From contig NZ_CP049780.1 of the NCBI RefSeq assembly GCF_011193355.1, positions 3,795,085 through 3,859,084 of the forward strand: 64,000 bases of DNA. Direction: 5' to 3'. Both the position numbers and the translations under genes were made by a program. This stretch comes from Streptomyces sp. JB150 (GTDB lineage Bacteria; Actinomycetota; Actinomycetes; Streptomycetales; Streptomycetaceae). Shown one piece after another: positions 27,748 through 35,489 of this stretch (the first letter of the stretch is position 1; the number at the start of each line of letters is the position of its first letter). The notes beneath the pieces are model-generated. The model did no database searches. It had not been told where the DNA came from and saw only the letters and a list, made by a program, of their open reading frames with translations.

Positions 27748-28629
27748 ATGAACGACCTTGCGAGCCGCAGGCACGGTCACGACGCGGCGGACCCCACCGA
27801 TTCCACCGGCTCCATCGATGCCGGAAGCCGCGCGGTGGACGGCTCCAGCGGACCGGAACCGGCGCGTTCCGCCGACCTCGTGTCCGCGTGGCACCGGCTC
27901 GTCGCCGGCTGTGTCCTGCTGGACGGCTTCCACGCGCTGAAGCACGCCGTCCGCTTCGGCGCCGAGATCCCCGTGGCCGTCGCCGTCGACCGGGGCGCCG
28001 CGCTCGCCCTCGCGGAGGAGCTGGCCCCGGACGTACGGCCGGCGCTGGACGCGCTGCTCACCGAGGTCCCCGAGTCGGCGTACGCCGCGCTCGTGCCGCG
28101 CCCGCACCCCACCGCCGTGGCCGCCCTCGCCGTACGGCCGTCCCGCGCGGCGAACCTGGAACGGCTGGCGCGCGCCCCGCGCACCGCCCCCGTGGTCGTC
28201 CTCGACAACCCCCGCAACCTCGGCAACGCGGGCGCGGTGATCCGGCTGGCCGCCGGGTTCGGCGCGACCGGTGTGGTCACCACCGGCACCCTCGACCCCT
28301 GGCATCCCACAGTCGTGCGCGGCGGGGCGGGGCTGCACTTCGCCACCGCGGTGGAGCGGCTGGAGCCGGCCGAACTGCCGCCGGGCCCCTTGTTCGCGCT
28401 GGATCCGGAGGGTGACGACATCCGGGGCGTGAAGCTGCCGGACGACGCCGTCCTCGCCTTCGGCTCCGAGCGCAGCGGGCTGTCCGAAGGGCTGCGCGCG
28501 CGGGCCGACCACCTGCTGGCCCTGCCGATGCGCCCCCAGGTCTCCAGCTACAACCTCGCGACCAGCGTGGCCATGACGCTGTACCACTGGAGCCTGGGGG
28601 CGGGAGCGGTCCACCGGAGTGCGGTCTAG
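27748..28629 (+). CDS. TrmH/SpoU-family RNA 2'-O-methyltransferase
   Basis: 293 aa. Substrate-binding N-terminal half and a C-terminal SPOUT knot with motif 1 VVVLDNPRNLGNAGAVIRLA, motif 2 FGSERSGLS and motif 3 MRPQVSSYNLATSVAMTLYHW. It would methylate a ribose in rRNA or tRNA. The exact nucleotide cannot be told. Its stop codon and the paaN stop share the palindrome CTAG, so the genes overlap tail to tail by 4 nt. Confidence 0.92.
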   Translation: MNDLASRRHGHDAADPTDSTGSIDAGSRAVDGSSGPEPARSADLVSAWHRLVAGCVLLDGFHALKHAVRFGAEIPVAVAVDRGAALALAEELAPDVRPALDALLTEVPESAYAALVPRPHPTAVAALAVRPSRAANLERLARAPRTAPVVVLDNPRNLGNAGAVIRLAAGFGATGVVTTGTLDPWHPTVVRGGAGLHFATAVERLEPAELPPGPLFALDPEGDDIRGVKLPDDAVLAFGSERSGLSEGLRARADHLLALPMRPQVSSYNLATSVAMTLYHWSLGAGAVHRSAV

Positions 28630-30317
28630 GCCTCCCGCCGGACCTCCACCACGCGGAACCGGTTGGCCACGAACGCCGCGTCGGTGAGGGCCGCGTTCGC
28701 CGCCGGGTTGCCGCCCGAGCCGTGGAAGTCGGAGAAGGCGGCCGTCTGGTTGACGTACACCCCGCCGGTCAGGTTGAGGGACAGCTGGGCGGCCTCCTCC
28801 AGGCAGACCTCCTCGACGGCCCGCTCGAACTCCTCGTCGGTGGTGTACGCGCCGACCGTCATGGCGCCCTTCTCGCGGACCGTGCGGCGCAGCAGCTCCA
28901 GCGCGTCGGCCGGCGAGTCGACGGCGACCGCGAAGGAGACCGGGCCGAAGCACTCGCTCATGTAGGCGGCCTCGTCGTCGGGCTTGGCGCCGTCCAGCTT
29001 GACGATGACCGGGGTGCGGACCACCGCGTCCGGGAAGTCGGGGTTCGCGACCTCGCGGGAGGCCAGCGCGACCTCGCCGAGACCGGCCGCGGCCTCCAGG
29101 CGGGCCTTGACGTCCGGGTTGACGATCGCGCCGAGCAGCGCGTTCGCGCGGGCGTCGTCGCCGAGCAGGCCGTCGACCGCGCGGGCGAGGTCGGCGACCA
29201 CCTCGTCATAGGTCTTCGGGCCCTGGTCGGTGCGGATACCGTCGCGCGGGATGAGCAGGTTCTGCGGGGTGGTGCACATCTGGCCGCTGTACAGCGACAG
29301 GGAGAAGGCCAGGTTGGACAGCATCCCCTTGTAGTCGCCGGACGACTCGACGAGGACGGTGTTGACGCCGGCCTTCTCGGTGTAGACCTGCGCCTGGCGG
29401 GCGTGGGTCTCCAGCCAGTCGCCGAAGGCGGTGGAGCCCGTGTAGTCGATGATGCGGATTTCGGGGCGGGTGGCGAGCGTTTTGGCGATGCCCTCCCCGG
29501 GCCGCTCGGCGGCCAGCGCGACCAGGTTCGGGTCGAAGCCCGCCTCGGCGAGCACCTCGCGGGCGATCCGCACGGTCAGCGCGAGCGGCAGCACCGCGCG
29601 GGGGTGCGGCTTCACCAGCACCGCGTTGCCGGTGGCGAGGGAGGCGAACAGGCCCGGGTAGCCGTTCCACGTGGGGAAGGTGTTGCAGCCGATGACCAGG
29701 CCGATGCCGCGCGGGACCGGGGTGAAGCGCTTGGTCAGCTCCAGCGGGTCGCGCTTGCCCTGGGGCTTGGTCCACTCGGCGGACTCGGGGGTGCGGGTCT
29801 GCTCCGCGTACGCGTACGCCACCGCCTCCAGGCCGCGGTCCTGGGCGTGCGGGCCGCCCGCCTGGAACGCCATCATGAACGCCTGGCCGGAGGTGTGCAT
29901 GACCGCGTGCGCGAACTCGTGCGTCCGGTCGCTGATCCGCTTCAGGATCTCCAGGCACACCACCGCGCGCAGCTCCGGTCCCGCGTCGCGCCACGCGCCC
30001 TGGCCGGCCCGCATGGCGGGCAGCAGCACGTCGACGTCCGCGTGCGGATACTCCACGCCCAGCTCGATGCCGTACGGCGACACCTCGCCGCCCACCCAGC
30101 CGTCGGTGCCGGGCTGGTCCAGGTCGAGGCGGGTGTTCAGGACGGCGTCGAAGGCGGCCTTGCCCGCCGCCGCGTCCAGGCTGCCGTTCTCGCCGTAGGC
30201 CTTGGGGTGCTCGGGGTGCGGCGACCAGTACGCGCGCGTGCGGATGGCTTCCAGCGCCTGGTCCAGGGTGGGCCGGTGCCGGGTGATCAGCTGGGGCGCG
30301 GTGAGTTCGGCGGCCAT
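28626..30317 (-). CDS. paaN: phenylacetic acid degradation protein PaaN (aldehyde dehydrogenase family)
   Basis: 563 aa. Aldehyde dehydrogenase fold; FGDWLETHARQ follows the TGSTAFG cofactor loop and the catalytic Cys lies in LYSGQMCTTPQNL. This matches the actinobacterial PaaN form, without the MaoC hydratase domain of PaaZ, so ring-opening hydrolysis would need a separate hydratase. It is divergent from the dehydrogenase gene, with the shared operator 90 bp upstream. Confidence 0.92.
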   Translation of the reverse strand: MAAELTAPQLITRHRPTLDQALEAIRTRAYWSPHPEHPKAYGENGSLDAAAGKAAFDAVLNTRLDLDQPGTDGWVGGEVSPYGIELGVEYPHADVDVLLPAMRAGQGAWRDAGPELRAVVCLEILKRISDRTHEFAHAVMHTSGQAFMMAFQAGGPHAQDRGLEAVAYAYAEQTRTPESAEWTKPQGKRDPLELTKRFTPVPRGIGLVIGCNTFPTWNGYPGLFASLATGNAVLVKPHPRAVLPLALTVRIAREVLAEAGFDPNLVALAAERPGEGIAKTLATRPEIRIIDYTGSTAFGDWLETHARQAQVYTEKAGVNTVLVESSGDYKGMLSNLAFSLSLYSGQMCTTPQNLLIPRDGIRTDQGPKTYDEVVADLARAVDGLLGDDARANALLGAIVNPDVKARLEAAAGLGEVALASREVANPDFPDAVVRTPVIVKLDGAKPDDEAAYMSECFGPVSFAVAVDSPADALELLRRTVREKGAMTVGAYTTDEEFERAVEEVCLEEAAQLSLNLTGGVYVNQTAAFSDFHGSGGNPAANAALTDAAFVANRFRVVEVRREA

Positions 30318-30406
30318 GCGGGACCAACTCCTCGTCTCAAGAGCTCCTCGTCGAGCTCATGACCTGGACAAAGACAGGGGCGGGAACAGGCGGACAGAGT
30401 TAGAGT

Positions 30407-30426
30407 AACCGAACGATCGGTCGGGA
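30407..30426. promoter_or_regulatory. TetR-type operator between paaN and the dehydrogenase operon
   Basis: AACCGAACGATCGGTCGGGA is the perfect reverse complement of 25233-25252 and holds the same ACCGA-N4-TCGGT dyad. It lies 90 bp before paaN and 52 bp before the dehydrogenase-TetR operon, so one bound regulator could act on both. Confidence 0.8.
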
Positions 30427-30477
30427 CAAGGGGGTCCGCCGCATCTGTGGACAACGCCGTGCGGGAGGATCGCGCTC

Positions 30478-31995
30478 ATGACAGCACTCGACCTCAGCAG
30501 CCCCGTGGCCGTCGTCGGCACCGGCACCATGGGCCAGGGCATCGCCCAGGTGGCGCTGGTCGCGGGCCACCCCGTACGGCTGTACGACGCCGCTCCCGGG
30601 CGTGCGGCGCAGGCGGCGGCGGCGATCGGCGCCCGCCTCGACCGGCTCGTCGAGAAGGGCCGGCTCACCGGCGCCGGCCGGGACGCGGCCCGCGACCGGC
30701 TCCGCCCCGTCGACAGCCTCACGGACCTCGCCGACTGCGCGCTGGTCGTGGAGGCCGTCCTGGAGCGGCTGGACGTCAAACAGGAGCTGTTCCGCGCGCT
30801 GGAGGACGTCGTCGCCGATGACTGCCTGCTCGCCACCAACACCTCGTCCCTGTCGGTGACCGCCATCGGCGGCGCCCTGCGCCATCCGGGCCGGTTCGTC
30901 GGGCTGCACTTCTTCAACCCCGCGCCGCTGCTGCCGCTGGTGGAGGTCGTCTCCGGGTTCGCCACCGACGTCACGTCGGCCACGCGCGCGTACGAGACGG
31001 CCCGCGCGTGGGGCAAGACGCCGGTCGCCTGCGCGGACACCCCCGGCTTCATCGTCAACCGCATCGCGCGCCCCTTCTACGCCGAGGCGTTCGCCGTCCA
31101 CGAGTCGCAGGGCGCCGATCCGGCCACCATCGACGCGGTGCTGCGCGAGTCGGGCGGCTTCAGGATGGGCGCCTTCGAACTGACCGACCTCATCGGGCAG
31201 GACGTCAACGAGTCCGTCACGCACTCCGTGTGGCAGTCCTTCTTCCAGGACGTGCGCTTCGCCCCGTCGCTCGCCCAGCGCCGGCTGGTCGAGTCAGGCC
31301 GGCTCGGCCGCAAGAGCGGGCAGGGCTGGTACGACTACCGGGACGGCGCCGAGCGGCCCGAACCGCACACCGCGGAGGCCGCCGAGCCGCCCGCGTACGT
31401 CGTCGTCGAGGGCGGTCTGGGCCCCGCCGCCGCGCTGCCGGCGATGATCCGCGAGGCGGGCATCCAGGTCCGCGAGGAGGACGAGGACAACGGCACCCGC
31501 ATGGTGCTGCCCAGCGGCGGCCACCTGGTCCTCGCCGACGGCCAGACCTCGGCGGAGTTCCGCGACGTCGTCTACTTCGACCTCGCCCTCGACTACCGCG
31601 CGGCGACCCGGGTCGCCCTGTCCGCCTCCCAGGACACCGACCCGCAGACCGTCGCCGAGGCCACCGGCCTGTTCCAGGCGCTCGGCAAGAAGGTCAGCGT
31701 CATCGGGGACGTCCCCGGCATGATCGTGGCCCGCGCGGTGGCCCGCATCATCGACCTCGCGTACGACGCCGTCGCCAAGGGGGTGGCCACCGAGGAGGAC
31801 ATCGACACCGCGATGCGGCTGGGCGTCAACTACCCTCTGGGACCCTTCGAATGGAGCCGCAGGCTCGGCCGCCGCTGGGCCTACGACCTCCTCGACGACC
31901 TGCACCTGCGCGATCCGTCCGGCCGCTACGCGCCGTCCCTCGCGCTGTACCGCCACGCGTACGCCACCGACCGACGGGAGGGCGGCACCAGATGA
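30478..31995 (+). CDS. paaH: 3-hydroxyacyl-CoA dehydrogenase (PaaH-like)
   Basis: 505 aa. Rossmann NAD motif GTGTMGQGIAQVALVAG near the N-terminus, family motifs ATNTSSLSVTAI, GLHFFNPAPLLPLVE and ADTPGFIVNRIARP, and a second C-terminal 3HCDH domain (GMIVARAVARIIDLAYDAV). It would oxidise 3-hydroxyadipyl-CoA to 3-oxoadipyl-CoA in the lower phenylacetate pathway. GGGAGG precedes ATG 30478. The TetR gene follows with a 4-nt overlap. Confidence 0.92.
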   Translation: MTALDLSSPVAVVGTGTMGQGIAQVALVAGHPVRLYDAAPGRAAQAAAAIGARLDRLVEKGRLTGAGRDAARDRLRPVDSLTDLADCALVVEAVLERLDVKQELFRALEDVVADDCLLATNTSSLSVTAIGGALRHPGRFVGLHFFNPAPLLPLVEVVSGFATDVTSATRAYETARAWGKTPVACADTPGFIVNRIARPFYAEAFAVHESQGADPATIDAVLRESGGFRMGAFELTDLIGQDVNESVTHSVWQSFFQDVRFAPSLAQRRLVESGRLGRKSGQGWYDYRDGAERPEPHTAEAAEPPAYVVVEGGLGPAAALPAMIREAGIQVREEDEDNGTRMVLPSGGHLVLADGQTSAEFRDVVYFDLALDYRAATRVALSASQDTDPQTVAEATGLFQALGKKVSVIGDVPGMIVARAVARIIDLAYDAVAKGVATEEDIDTAMRLGVNYPLGPFEWSRRLGRRWAYDLLDDLHLRDPSGRYAPSLALYRHAYATDRREGGTR

Positions 31996-32582
31996 CCACC
32001 GCCAGGCGCGACACGTACACCCCGGAGACCCTGCTGTCGGTCGCCGTGCAGGTCTTCAACGAGCGCGGCTACGACGGCACCTCCATGGAGCACCTGTCCA
32101 AGGCGGCGGGCATCTCCAAGTCGTCGATCTACCACCACGTCGCCGGCAAGGAGGAGCTGCTGCGCCGGGCCGTCAGCCGGGCGCTGGACGGGCTCTTCGC
32201 GATCCTCGACGAGGAGCACGCGCGCGTGGGGCGTGCCGCCGACCGCCTGGAGTACGTCGTCCGGCGCATGGTCGAGGTGCTCACGGCCGAGCTGCCGTAC
32301 GTCACCCTGCTGCTGCGGGTGCGCGGCAACACCGGCACCGAGCGCTGGGCTCTGGAGCGCCGCCGCGACTTCGACCACCGGGTCGCCGAGCTGCTGAGGG
32401 CGGCGGCGGCCGACGGGGACGTGCGCGGCGACGTGGAGTTCCGGCTGGCGACCCGGCTGGTCTTCGGAATGATCAACTCCATCGTGGAGTGGTACCGCCC
32501 GGACGGCCGCGGCGCGGGCGCGCGCGAGGTGGGCGACGCGGTGGTCCGGCTCGTCTTCGACGGGCTGCGGCGAGCGGACTGA
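31992..32582 (+). CDS. paaR: TetR-family regulator, probable phenylacetate repressor
   Basis: 196 aa. N-terminal TetR helix-turn-helix (FNERGYDGTSMEHLSKAAGI, SKSSIYHHVAGKEEL) and a helical ligand domain. It is coupled (ATGA) to the paaH-like gene. Repeated operators nearby with a TetR-like dyad suggest that it represses paaABCDE, paaN and its own operon until phenylacetyl-CoA binds; the ligand is inferred from known PaaR-type regulators. The symbol reflects this inference. Confidence 0.85.
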   Translation: MTTARRDTYTPETLLSVAVQVFNERGYDGTSMEHLSKAAGISKSSIYHHVAGKEELLRRAVSRALDGLFAILDEEHARVGRAADRLEYVVRRMVEVLTAELPYVTLLLRVRGNTGTERWALERRRDFDHRVAELLRAAAADGDVRGDVEFRLATRLVFGMINSIVEWYRPDGRGAGAREVGDAVVRLVFDGLRRAD

Positions 32583-32659
32583 GACGGTCTCGGGGCGGTG
32601 CGGTGTCCGGCATCCGCCGTCGGGCCCGGGTCACCGCGATCCGCCCCCGCGGTGCGCGG

Positions 32660-33160
32660 TCAGCTCTGCGGCTCCAGGTCCTCCTCCTCGAAGACCAGCA
32701 GGGTGCGGGTGGAGAGCACCTCGGGGATGGCCTGGAGGCGGGTGAGGACCAGTTCGCGCAGGGCCCGGTTGTCGGGGGTGTGGACCAGCAGCAGGACATC
32801 GAAGTCACCGCCCACCAGGGCGATGTGCGAGGCGCCGGGCAGCTTCCGCAGCTGTTCCCGGACCGTGCGCCAGGAGTTCTGGACGATCTTCAGGGTGATG
32901 TACGCCGAGGTGCCCTGCCCGGCGCGCTCATGGTTCACGCGCGCCCCGAAGCCACGGATCACGCCGTCCTCGACGAGCCGGTTGATGCGTGCGTAGGCGT
33001 TGGCGCGCGAGACGTGCACCCGCTCGGCGACGGAGCGTATGGACGCGCGGCCGTCCGCCTGGAGCATCCGGAGAATGTCCTGGTCGATGGCGTCGAGGGG
33101 GCGGGGCGGCGGAAGCGGGACCCCGGGGCTGGCGGCCTCGGCCATTTGTTCAGGTGCCAT
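32660..33160 (-). CDS. Lrp/AsnC-family regulator (BkdR-like)
   Basis: 166 aa from ATG 33160, chosen because GGGAGG lies 9 nt upstream; a frame extension to 33181 exists. Helix-turn-helix in LDAIDQDILRMLQADGRASI and RVHVSRANAYARINRL; the C-terminal RAM/AsnC ligand domain is in the second half. Lrp proteins commonly control branched-chain oxoacid dehydrogenase operons and respond to branched-chain amino acids. It is divergent from one, with a 7-bp inverted repeat (33180-33198) between. Confidence 0.9.
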   Translation of the reverse strand: MAPEQMAEAASPGVPLPPPRPLDAIDQDILRMLQADGRASIRSVAERVHVSRANAYARINRLVEDGVIRGFGARVNHERAGQGTSAYITLKIVQNSWRTVREQLRKLPGASHIALVGGDFDVLLLVHTPDNRALRELVLTRLQAIPEVLSTRTLLVFEEEDLEPQS

Positions 33161-33179
33161 GTCCCCCCGCCTCCCTACC

Positions 33180-33198
33180 ATGGACGTACTGCGTCCAT
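33180..33198. promoter_or_regulatory. inverted repeat in the lrp/bkd divergent region
   Basis: ATGGACG-TACTG-CGTCCAT: 7-bp perfect arms with a 5-nt spacer, 20 bp upstream of the Lrp start. Spacing of about one helical turn fits an Lrp half-site pair used in autoregulation. Confidence 0.5.
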
Positions 33199-33262
33199 CT
33201 CAGGTTGTGCAGAACCGTTTGTCCACAGCCTGGACCCGCCTGTAGCCAAAATGTGCCGTCGA

Positions 33263-33278
33263 CCGAACAATCGGTAGG
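33263..33278. promoter_or_regulatory. paa-type TetR operator variant upstream of bkd operon
   Basis: CCGAACAATCGGTAGG matches 14 of 16 positions of the operator core at 30409-30424 and keeps the ACCGA-N4-TCGGT dyad in full. It lies 74 bp before the E1 alpha start. Confidence 0.6.
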
Positions 33279-33351
33279 TGAGGCGCGTCACAGACGCCGC
33301 GCCTCTCGAAGCCGCTCCCACGAGGAGCCGCTCCCACGAGGAGGTGCCGTC

Positions 33352-34485
33352 ATGACGGTCATGGAGCAGCGGGGCGCTTACCGGCCCACACCGCCGCCCG
33401 CGTGGCAGCCCCGAACCGACCCGGGGCCGCTGCTGCCCGACGCGGAGCCGTACCGCGTCCTGGGCACCGAGGCGGCGGCGAAGGCCGATCCCGAGCTGCT
33501 GCGCACGCTCTACGCCCAGCTGGTCCGCGGCCGCCGCTACAACGCGCAGGCCACCGCCCTCACCAAGCAGGGCCGGCTCGCCGTCTACCCGTCCAGCACC
33601 GGCCAGGAGGCCTGCGAGGTCGCCGCCGCGCTCGCCCTGGAGGAGCGCGACTGGCTCTTCCCGAGCTACCGCGACACCCTCGCCGCCGTCGCCCGCGGCG
33701 TCGACCCCGTCGAGGCGCTGACCCTGCTGCGCGGCGACTGGCACACCGGCTACGACCCGCACGAACACCGCGTGGCCCCCCTGTGCACCCCTCTGGCGAC
33801 CCAGCTCCCGCACGCCGTCGGCCTCGCCCACGCCGCCCGGCTCAAGGGCGACGACGTGGTCGCGCTGGCCATGGTCGGCGACGGCGGCACCAGCGAGGGC
33901 GACTTCCACGAGGCGCTGAACTTCGCCGCCGTATGGCAGGCACCGGTCGTCTTCCTCGTCCAGAACAACGGCTTCGCGATCTCCGTTCCGCTCGCCAAGC
34001 AGACCGCCGCCCCGTCCCTCGCCCACAAGGCCGTCGGGTACGGGATGCGCGGCCGCCTGGTCGACGGCAACGACGCGGCGGCCGTGCACGAGGTGCTGAC
34101 CGACGCCGTACGGCAGGCCCGCGCGGGTGGCGGCCCCACCCTCGTGGAGGCCGTCACGTACCGCGTCGACGCCCACACCAACGCCGACGACGCCACCCGC
34201 TACCGCACCGACGACGAGGTCGAGGCCTGGCGCGCCCACGACCCGATCCAGCTGCTGGAGCGGGAGCTGACCGGCCGCGGCCTGCTCGACGAGGCCGCGA
34301 TCCAGGCCGCGCGGGACGACGCCGAGACCATGGCCGCCGACCTGCGCGCCCGGATGAACCAGGACCCCCGGCTCGACCCCATGGACCTGTTCACCCACGT
34401 CTACGCCGAACCCACCACCCAGCTGCGCGAGCAGCAGGCCCAGTTGCAGGCCGAGCTGGCGGCGGAGCAGGAAGGGGCCCACTGA
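33352..34485 (+). CDS. bkdA: branched-chain 2-oxoacid dehydrogenase E1 alpha
   Basis: 377 aa from ATG after CGAGGAGG. Thiamine diphosphate motif GDGGTSEGDFHEALNFAAVW ending in NNGFAIS; the phosphorylation-loop region TYRVDAHTNADDATRYR is present. With E1 beta it decarboxylates branched-chain 2-oxoacids, supplying isobutyryl-, isovaleryl- and 2-methylbutyryl-CoA for branched fatty acids and polyketide starters. Pyruvate cannot be ruled out by sequence alone. First gene of a tightly coupled three-gene operon (1-nt overlaps). Confidence 0.93.
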   Translation: MTVMEQRGAYRPTPPPAWQPRTDPGPLLPDAEPYRVLGTEAAAKADPELLRTLYAQLVRGRRYNAQATALTKQGRLAVYPSSTGQEACEVAAALALEERDWLFPSYRDTLAAVARGVDPVEALTLLRGDWHTGYDPHEHRVAPLCTPLATQLPHAVGLAHAARLKGDDVVALAMVGDGGTSEGDFHEALNFAAVWQAPVVFLVQNNGFAISVPLAKQTAAPSLAHKAVGYGMRGRLVDGNDAAAVHEVLTDAVRQARAGGGPTLVEAVTYRVDAHTNADDATRYRTDDEVEAWRAHDPIQLLERELTGRGLLDEAAIQAARDDAETMAADLRARMNQDPRLDPMDLFTHVYAEPTTQLREQQAQLQAELAAEQEGAH

Positions 34486-35489
34486 TGACCACCGTCGCCG
34501 TCAAGCCGGCCACCATGGCGCAGGCCCTCACGCGCGCGCTGCGCGACGCCATGGCCGCCGACCCGTCCGTGCACGTCCTCGGTGAGGACGTCGGCACGCT
34601 CGGCGGCGTCTTCCGGGTCACCGACGGACTCGCCAAGGAGTTCGGCGAGGACCGCTGCACCGACACCCCGCTCGCCGAGGCGGGCATCCTCGGCACCGCC
34701 GTCGGCATGGCGATGTACGGGCTGCGCCCGGTCGTGGAAATGCAGTTCGACGCCTTCGCGTACCCGGCGTTCGAGCAGCTCCTGTCGCACGTGGCGAAGA
34801 TGCGCAACCGCACCCGCGGCAGGATGCCGCTCCCGATCACCATCCGCGTCCCCTACGGCGGCGGCATCGGCGGCGTCGAGCACCACAGCGACTCCTCCGA
34901 GGCGTACTACATGGCGACTCCGGGGCTTCACGTCGTCACGCCCGCGACCGTCGCCGACGCCTACGGCCTGCTGCGCGCCGCCATCGCCTCCGACGACCCG
35001 GTCGTCTTCCTGGAGCCCAAGCGGCTGTACTGGTCGAAGGACTCCTGGAACCCGGAGCAGCCGCAGCACGTTGAACCCATCGGCCGCGCGGTCGTGCGGC
35101 GCTCCGGCCGGAGCGCCACGCTGATCACGTACGGTCCGTCGGTGCCCGTGTGCCTCGAAGCCGCCGAGGCGGCGCGGACCGAGGGGTGGGACCTCGAAGT
35201 CGTCGACCTGCGCTCGCTGGTGCCGTTCGACGACGAGACGGTCTGCGCCTCGGTGCGGCGGACCGGGCGAGCGGTCGTCGTCCATGAGTCCAGCGGGTTC
35301 GGCGGGCCGGGCGGGGAGATCGCCTCCCGGGTCACCGAGCGCTGCTTCCACCACCTGGAGGCGCCGGTGCTGCGCGTGGCCGGATTCGACATCCCCTATC
35401 CGCCGCCCATGCTGGAGCGGCATCATCTGCCCGGCGTCGACCGGATCCTGGACGCCGTGGCGCGTCTGCAATGGGAGGCCGAGAGCTGA
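34485..35489 (+). CDS. bkdB: branched-chain 2-oxoacid dehydrogenase E1 beta
   Basis: 334 aa. Transketolase pyrimidine domain (LGEDVGTLGGVFRVTDGL) and C-terminal domain (VVDLRSLVPFDDETV, VVVHESSGFGGPGGEI). Start overlaps the E1 alpha stop as TGATG; stop overlaps the E2 start the same way, fixing equimolar synthesis. Confidence 0.94.
   Translation: MTTVAVKPATMAQALTRALRDAMAADPSVHVLGEDVGTLGGVFRVTDGLAKEFGEDRCTDTPLAEAGILGTAVGMAMYGLRPVVEMQFDAFAYPAFEQLLSHVAKMRNRTRGRMPLPITIRVPYGGGIGGVEHHSDSSEAYYMATPGLHVVTPATVADAYGLLRAAIASDDPVVFLEPKRLYWSKDSWNPEQPQHVEPIGRAVVRRSGRSATLITYGPSVPVCLEAAEAARTEGWDLEVVDLRSLVPFDDETVCASVRRTGRAVVVHESSGFGGPGGEIASRVTERCFHHLEAPVLRVAGFDIPYPPPMLERHHLPGVDRILDAVARLQWEAES

Noticed and set aside
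29662..29679. Third parS site in paaN (GTTCCACGTGGGGA)
   Set aside because: Only one half matches; four terminal positions differ from the consensus.
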